Source: Nitrospirota bacterium (GTDB lineage Bacteria > Nitrospirota > Thermodesulfovibrionia > Thermodesulfovibrionales > Dissulfurispiraceae). From it: DNA of 64,000 nt. The notes under the pieces were generated by a model. That model made no database searches. It had not been told where the DNA came from and worked only from the letters and a program-made list of their open reading frames with translations. Made by a program: the position numbers and the translations under genes. Positions 59,969-64,000 of the stretch are shown in pieces (positions within the stretch are counted from its first letter, which is position 1; every line of letters begins with the position of its first letter). The stretch lies in assembly GCA_040752355.1 (NCBI GenBank), contig JBFMHE010000003.1, positions 124,001-188,000 of the forward strand, written 5' to 3'.

Positions 59969-61129
59969 CTACTTCAGGATCTCCCAGTCACCGTTCCTGA
60001 CGACCACCATCTCGAAGGCGTCCTTGTCGAGTCCGCAGTGGTCCTGCGGGGACATGGTGAAGACGCCGCCGGTCCCGGGCCACTTCTTGATCTTGTTTTC
60101 AATGTAGTCCCTTACCTTCGCCTTGTCCGGCCCCACTTTCTTGAGGGCCTCTACGACCATCATGAGCGAGTCGTAGGCATGGCCGCCGAAGGTCCCCGGC
60201 TCGCCCTTGAACTTCGCCTCGTAATCCTGGGAGTATTTCTTGAGGAGCGCCTTCTGGGGATGCCTGTCCGCGAGCTTGTCCCAGACCACCAATCTCCCCA
60301 GCGGGGCGATAACGCCTTCCGCTGCCTTTCCGGCGAGCTCGATATTCTTCTTGCTTCCCCACCCGTGGCTCTGGTAGAGGGGGATGCCCATCTTGAGGGC
60401 GTTCCAGTTCTTCGTGACCACCACCTGGCCGGGACCGACGGACCAGTTGATCACCGCCTGTGCCCCTGCAGCCTTGATCTTGGCGAGCTGGGTCGTCATG
60501 TCCGAATCCTTGGGACCGTACCGCTCATCGGCGACGATCGTGATGCCGTACTTGGGCGCCAGGTCGATGAGTGCCTTTCTGCCTGAATCGCCGTAGCCGG
60601 TGGTTATCGTCATGATGCCGGCCTTCGCGACCCCCTGTTTTCTCATGTAGGTGAACATCGCCTCGACCGCGGAGTAATCGTAGGGAGCTGTCTTGAAGAC
60701 CCAGGCGCGGTTCTTTGCCGGCAGGGTGATGCCCGCCCCGGAGGCGAGCGAAATGAGCGGCGTCTGCGCCGCATTCATGATCGGGATGAGGGCCATCGAC
60801 TCGCCGGTGGTCGAGGGGCCGATGATCGCCAGCACCTCGTCTTTTTCGAGGAGCTTTTTCGCTGCGAGCACCGCTTGGGTCTCGTCGCTCTTCGAATCCT
60901 CGATGACGATCTCTACGGGCGTCCCGTTGATGCCGCCTGCCGCGTTGAGCTGCTCTTTGAGCATGAGCAGCGTATTTTTTTCAGGTTCGCCGAGAAAGGA
61001 AGCCGCGCCGGTAACGGCAAGGACCGCGCCGATCCTGTACGGCTCTTTGGCGTGGCACGGTACGGCGAGAGAAATCATTGCCACTGCCGCTGCAATGAGT
61101 GCTGCCACCTTCGCCCTGGTTGTACCCAT
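59969..61129 (-). CDS. periplasmic substrate-binding protein, LivK type (copy 2)
   Basis: A 386-residue paralogue of the neighbouring binding protein. It has its own signal peptide (ALIAAAVAMISLAVPCHA). The first ~187 residues are similar but clearly diverged (for example VLAVTGAASFLGEP against IFSVTGAASFLGEP), while the last ~198 residues are the same as copy 1. The first lobe, including GPSTTGES and SLASGAGITLP, could give a different ligand preference while the shared second lobe keeps docking to LivHM. GGAGG lies 4 nt before the ATG. The 160-nt gap to copy 1 has a separate -10 box. Confidence 0.93.
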   Translation of the reverse strand: MGTTRAKVAALIAAAVAMISLAVPCHAKEPYRIGAVLAVTGAASFLGEPEKNTLLMLKEQLNAAGGINGTPVEIVIEDSKSDETQAVLAAKKLLEKDEVLAIIGPSTTGESMALIPIMNAAQTPLISLASGAGITLPAKNRAWVFKTAPYDYSAVEAMFTYMRKQGVAKAGIMTITTGYGDSGRKALIDLAPKYGITIVADERYGPKDSDMTTQLAKIKAAGAQAVINWSVGPGQVVVTKNWNALKMGIPLYQSHGWGSKKNIELAGKAAEGVIAPLGRLVVWDKLADRHPQKALLKKYSQDYEAKFKGEPGTFGGHAYDSLMMVVEALKKVGPDKAKVRDYIENKIKKWPGTGGVFTMSPQDHCGLDKDAFEMVVVRNGDWEILK

Positions 61130-61195
61130 CTCTCCTCCTCCTGGTTTATGGCACTATTCCTCCTCCCGGAAAAAGGCAGGAAAATAAAGCCACCT

Positions 61196-61201
61196 ATTAT
61201 A
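61196..61201 (-). promoter_or_regulatory. TATAAT -10 box upstream of livK copy 2
   Basis: TATAAT on the minus strand at 61196-61201, about 67 nt before the ATG, with TTTCGA as a weak -35 at 61219-61224. It is part of the divergent control region shared with the MFS gene. Confidence 0.45.
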
Positions 61202-61248
61202 CATAACCCTGCGCCGGTTCGAAAAGAGCATGCGCCTCGCAACTGCAA

Positions 61249-61274
61249 GAAAAGAGGAGAAATCTCCTCTTTTC
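61249..61274. promoter_or_regulatory. perfect 12-bp-arm palindrome overlapping the MFS -35 region (operator candidate)
   Basis: Arms GAAAAGAGGAGA (61249-61260) and TCTCCTCTTTTC (61263-61274) are perfectly complementary with a 2-nt centre. The palindrome covers the expected -35 site (61260-61265) of the MFS promoter and lies ~50 nt from the livK -10. The location between two divergent genes fits an operator better than a terminator. Confidence 0.5.
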
Positions 61275-61282
61275 TTTTGTGC

Positions 61283-61288
61283 TATAGT
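61283..61288 (+). promoter_or_regulatory. extended -10 promoter of the MFS gene, predicted leaderless GTG start
   Basis: TGCTATAGT (61280-61288) is an extended -10. The GTG start of the MFS gene is at 61295, exactly where transcription is expected to begin, and no Shine-Dalgarno precedes it. Confidence 0.5.
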
Positions 61289-61294
61289 TATTCC

Positions 61295-62554
61295 GTGGAA
61301 AATACCGGAGCTCCCTCGACTGCGGCAGCGGGCCGCCTCCCGTTCCATTACGGCTGGGTCATCGTCGCCACGGGAACGGTCTGTGTGCTCGCCTGCCTCG
61401 GGTTCGGGCGCTTTGCCCTCGGCATGCTGCTGCCCTCAATGGCACAGACGCTGCATCTCACCTATGCCCAGATGGGGATCGTCAGTACCGCCAATTTCAT
61501 AGGCTATCTTGCAGCGGTGCTCTTCAGCGGCTTCTGGGCGGTCCGTATCGGGCCGCGAAGGCTCGTCGTCATAGCGCTGCTCCTCATCGGCGTATCGATG
61601 CTCGTCATCAGCCGGGTGCAGGGCTTTGTCTCCCTCTCGCTGCTCTACCTGCTCACCGGCATGGGGAGCGGCGCCGCCAATGTACCGATGATGGGCCTCG
61701 TGGCCTCGTGGTTCAGCAGGCAGCAGCGGGGGAGGGCATCGGGATTCATCGTCATCGGTAGCGGCTTCGCAATGATTATTTCGGGTAAGGCCATCCCCTT
61801 CATCAACAGGCTCAGCGGCAGCGAGGGGTGGCGGATAAGCTGGCTGCTCCTGGGGCTCGCGGTGCTTGTCATCGCGCTGCTCTGCCTCCTGCTGCTCCGC
61901 AACAGGCCGGAAGAGAAGGGGCTGAAGCCGGTGGGGAGTGATGCCGGCCCTGCGCCGCAGCAGGGCGGCATGATCAGGCCGGACGTCAATGTCTACAAAG
62001 AGAAGGCGGTCTACCTGCTCGGCGCGATTTATTTCATTTTCGGCTACACCTATGTGATTTATGCGACCTTCATTGTGACCTCGCTTGTCCAGGAGCGGGG
62101 GTTCTCGGAGTCCGTCGCCGGAAATTTCTGGGCCTGGGTGGGGTTCCTGAGCCTCTTTTCAGGACCGGTCTTCGGCAGCCTCTCGGACCGGCTGGGCAGA
62201 AAAGCAGGACTCATCATCGTTTTCCTGTTCCAGATGAGCTCCTATCTGCTCGCTGCTTCGGGTCTGCCCGGCATCTTCCTCTACCTCTCCATAGGTCTCT
62301 ACGGCATCGTGGCCTGGAGCATCCCCTCGATCATGCTCGCGGCAGTGAGCGACTATGTCGGAGCCGAGAAAGCGATCGCCGCCTTCGGTTTCATCACCTT
62401 CATTTTCGGCTTCGGCCAGATCGCGGGGCCCGCGGTAGCCGGAGCACTCGCCGAGGCGACCGGGAGCTTTTCGGGCAGCTTTTATATGGCCGCGGTCTGT
62501 GCAGGGCTGGCGATCCTCCTGACCGTTTTCTTGAGAAGACCGCACCACCCGTAA
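61295..62554 (+). CDS. MFS transporter
   Basis: A 419-residue inner-membrane protein with 12 predicted helices in two halves. The first helix region is HYGWVIVATGTVCVLACLGF, and the MFS loop 2-3 motif is degenerate (FWAVRIGPRRLVVIA). In the second half the matching motif is GSLSDRLGRKAGLI. A cytoplasmic linker lies at ~200-225. It resembles YbfB/sugar-phosphate-permease-like MFS proteins. The substrate cannot be told. The frame extends far upstream, but the GTG at 61295 gives the normal N-terminus next to a promoter. Confidence 0.88.
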   Translation: MENTGAPSTAAAGRLPFHYGWVIVATGTVCVLACLGFGRFALGMLLPSMAQTLHLTYAQMGIVSTANFIGYLAAVLFSGFWAVRIGPRRLVVIALLLIGVSMLVISRVQGFVSLSLLYLLTGMGSGAANVPMMGLVASWFSRQQRGRASGFIVIGSGFAMIISGKAIPFINRLSGSEGWRISWLLLGLAVLVIALLCLLLLRNRPEEKGLKPVGSDAGPAPQQGGMIRPDVNVYKEKAVYLLGAIYFIFGYTYVIYATFIVTSLVQERGFSESVAGNFWAWVGFLSLFSGPVFGSLSDRLGRKAGLIIVFLFQMSSYLLAASGLPGIFLYLSIGLYGIVAWSIPSIMLAAVSDYVGAEKAIAAFGFITFIFGFGQIAGPAVAGALAEATGSFSGSFYMAAVCAGLAILLTVFLRRPHHP

Positions 62555-62616
62555 ACAGCATCGGCGAAGGCTGCGCACGAAAGCCGGATATAGATGTCTC
62601 AGACTTTCATGTGGTC

Positions 62617-62787
62617 TGATCGGGGGGGCTGGGCTCCTTTTTGGGGCGTGTCTGAGTTCTCTGGGGGCAAAGCAGGGTCTTGCCCCACACCCTTTGCTCG
62701 TGAGTAAAGTTCTCTATTCAGTACGTGCTTTGATCGGGCATCAACGACTAATTCACGCCCCAAAAAGGAGCCCAGCCCCCCCGATCA
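62617..62787 (+). repeat. long-hairpin element, copy B (perfect 34-bp arms, 103-nt core)
   Basis: Arms 62617-62650 and 62754-62787 are perfectly complementary over 34 bp, with a G7 run outside and a T5 run inside. The core is 103 nt, exactly as in copy A, and begins TCTGAGTTCTC. It has a hairpin GGGGCA...TGCCCC (62664-62686), CCTTTGCTC at 62691-62699 (offset 40, as in copy A) and ends AACGACTAATT. Arm sequences are unrelated to copy A. It lies 62 nt after the MFS stop in the same direction. The rest of the 346-bp gap (62555-62900) shows no gene. Confidence 0.85.
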
Positions 62788-62900
62788 TCTGCCCTGCCGG
62801 GTCAACGCCCCGCGCCTGCTGAAAGGGGCTCTTACTGGAATTTATTACGACGATGCTGCTAAACTTATTGGAAAACCAGAAAACTTGAAAGGGCGCTTCG

Positions 62901-63323
62901 ATGGGCAGGATCAAGGAGATTATCAAAGGTGACCGGCTTTTCCACCTCTTCGACATGGAGCTGGTCGAGGCGAAAGAGGGCCACGCGGTTGTCAGGGCGG
63001 AAGTGAAGGAGCAGTTCCTCAACGCGCACCGGATCGCTCACGGCGGGCTGGTCTTCGGTCTCCTGGATGTCGCCTTTGCCCTCGCGGTGAACTCGGTCGT
63101 CGATGCTGTCGGCGTCCAGTGGAGCTTCAATATCTTCCGCTCCACCACCCTTGGCGATCATGTGCGCGCCGAGGCGAGGACGGTCCATAAAGGCAAGAGC
63201 TCGCTGGTGGTGGAGTTCAAGGCGGAGAGCGAAAAGTCGGGGAAGCTCATCGCCCAGGGGATGGCTACGGCATTGCCGCTGCCCCGGACAGATAAATCCC
63301 CAATCTCGAGCGCCAGGTCCTGA
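62901..63323 (+). CDS. PaaI-family hotdog thioesterase
   Basis: A 140-residue single hotdog domain. The active-site region NAHRIAHGGLVFGLLDVAFAL (~41-61, in shorter form) has the conserved His-Gly-Gly and the catalytic Asp of PaaI-type acyl-CoA thioesterases. The last ~12 residues are variable and polar. GAAAGGG lies 7 nt before the ATG. It probably hydrolyses aryl- or acyl-CoA esters in the cytoplasm. No linked CoA-ester pathway is visible in the window. Confidence 0.88.
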   Translation: MGRIKEIIKGDRLFHLFDMELVEAKEGHAVVRAEVKEQFLNAHRIAHGGLVFGLLDVAFALAVNSVVDAVGVQWSFNIFRSTTLGDHVRAEARTVHKGKSSLVVEFKAESEKSGKLIAQGMATALPLPRTDKSPISSARS

Positions 63324-63434
63324 GCAAATGCAACGGTTCACCTCCGGAGCTGAATTGCAGTATTCGAATGGTGAAGCTGTTTCGAATTTGGCGCTTCGCG
63401 TTTGGACTTTCTATTTTAAAGGAGAGGTATCGAG

Positions 63435-64000
63435 ATGATCGTCGTCATGAGGATAGGAGCAACCGAAGAGGACCTGCAGCGTGTCTGCAAAAAGGCGGAA
63501 GAGCTCGGCTTTACGCCCCATGTCATTTACGGTAAGGAGCGGAACGTAGTCGGCCTCATCGGCCTGGGCGGCAACCGGGACGAGGTGAATATCATCGAGG
63601 ATTTCGAAGGGGTCGACCGGATCGTCCCCATATCGAAGCCCTACAAGCTCGCGAGCAGGGAGGTGAAGCGCGAGACCTCGATCGTCGAGGTGGCCGGCAT
63701 CAGGATCGGCGGAGAGGAGATCGTGGTCATCGCAGGCCCCTGCTCGGTCGAGAGCGAGGCGCAGATGGTCAAGGTCGCCGAGCAGGTGCGGTCCGCAGGC
63801 GCGAAGATGCTCCGCGGCGGCGCCTTCAAGCCGAGGACGAGCCCGTACGCGTTCCAGGGCCTCGGAGAAGAAGGGCTCAAGTATCTTGCCAAGGCGCGCG
63901 AGGCGACGGGCCTCCCCATCGTTACCGAAGTGGTGAACCCCAAGGACATCGACCTGGTCTACAAGTATGCCGACATGTTCCAGGTCGGCGCGCGCAACAT
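63435..64000 (+). CDS. 3-deoxy-7-phosphoheptulonate (DAHP) synthase, cut by window end
   Basis: The first ~188 residues of a type I-beta DAHP synthase, the entry step of the shikimate pathway. Residues 1-70 form the ferredoxin-like regulatory domain (MIVVMRIGATEEDLQRVCKK) found in Thermotoga- and Bacillus-type enzymes. The catalytic barrel then begins, with the metal/PEP cysteine in AGPCSVESEAQM (~102-113), MLRGGAFKPRTSPYAFQG (~127-144) and TEVVNPKDID. The stop lies outside the window. AAAGGAGAGG is ~7 nt before the ATG. A 111-bp gap after the thioesterase contains a TTCGAA-rich stretch related to the 47049-47178 repeat. Confidence 0.93.
   Translation, partial: MIVVMRIGATEEDLQRVCKKAEELGFTPHVIYGKERNVVGLIGLGGNRDEVNIIEDFEGVDRIVPISKPYKLASREVKRETSIVEVAGIRIGGEEIVVIAGPCSVESEAQMVKVAEQVRSAGAKMLRGGAFKPRTSPYAFQGLGEEGLKYLAKAREATGLPIVTEVVNPKDIDLVYKYADMFQVGARN

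Noticed and set aside
60875..61294. 140-codon N-terminal extension of the MFS protein
   Set aside because: It is antisense to livK copy 2. The normal MFS N-terminus starts at the GTG at 61295.

Overview
This window comes from a Gram-negative bacterium with moderately high GC. It has a full set of lipid A/Kdo genes (lpxB, waaA, lpxK), a GnnA/GnnB-type pair that would supply UDP-GlcNAc3N for lipid A, an outer-membrane porin, and the block mtnP-apt-cmk-ispH-rpsA-sppA. Gene content and order fit a Nitrospirota or Desulfobacterota-like lineage best. This is inferred from gene order, not from a marker-gene tree.

Layout. (1) 0-5 kb, plus strand: lipopolysaccharide genes gnnA-gnnB-lpxB-waaA. (2) 4.8-9.0 kb, minus strand: a Ser/Thr phospho-signalling operon of CHASE2-PP2C phosphatase, double-FHA protein and Ser/Thr kinase with a cNMP-binding domain. 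(3) 9.2-15.9 kb: lpxK, nifS/nifU, threonine ammonia-lyase, a REC-PilZ response regulator, two Hsp20 chaperones and a small helical protein. (4) 16-33 kb: a two-gene Tc (toxin complex) locus. One huge ORF fuses the TcB and TcC (Rhs) components and ends in a toxin domain with a PD-(D/E)XK nuclease-like signature. The second encodes a 2832-residue TcA. The locus ends at tRNA-Glu and tRNA-Lys. (5) 33.6-42.3 kb: aconitase, lysA-dapF-dapA-tlpA-like, and an orphan pair of Opp/Dpp ATPases. (6) 42.5-53.7 kb: HU/IHF, sppA, rpsA, ispH, cmk, apt, mtnP, a PilZ protein, a radical-SAM DNA-repair-like protein, a BrnT/BrnA toxin-antitoxin pair, aroA and tyrA. (7) 53.8-61.1 kb, minus strand: a livKHMGF-type ABC transporter followed by a porin gene, with a second livK whose last ~600 bp are almost identical to the first. 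(8) 61.3-64 kb: an MFS transporter, a PaaI-like thioesterase and the start of a DAHP synthase.

The most unusual non-coding signal is a family of long hairpin elements (39529-39703, 39716-39889 and 62617-62787). Each has perfect 32-36 bp arms. The arm sequences differ between copies, but the arms enclose related 103-110 nt cores with a conserved start, a conserved internal hairpin whose sequence changes in a compensating way, and a conserved end. Each lies downstream of a gene and points in that gene's direction. Two further inverted-repeat elements (33432-33636, 47049-47178) have different cores. A second theme is strong -10 boxes about 7-9 nt before the start codon (nifU, the REC-PilZ gene, brnT, the MFS gene), which suggests frequent leaderless mRNAs.

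All calls come from reading the sequence and the supplied translations. No database search, folding or alignment program was run.
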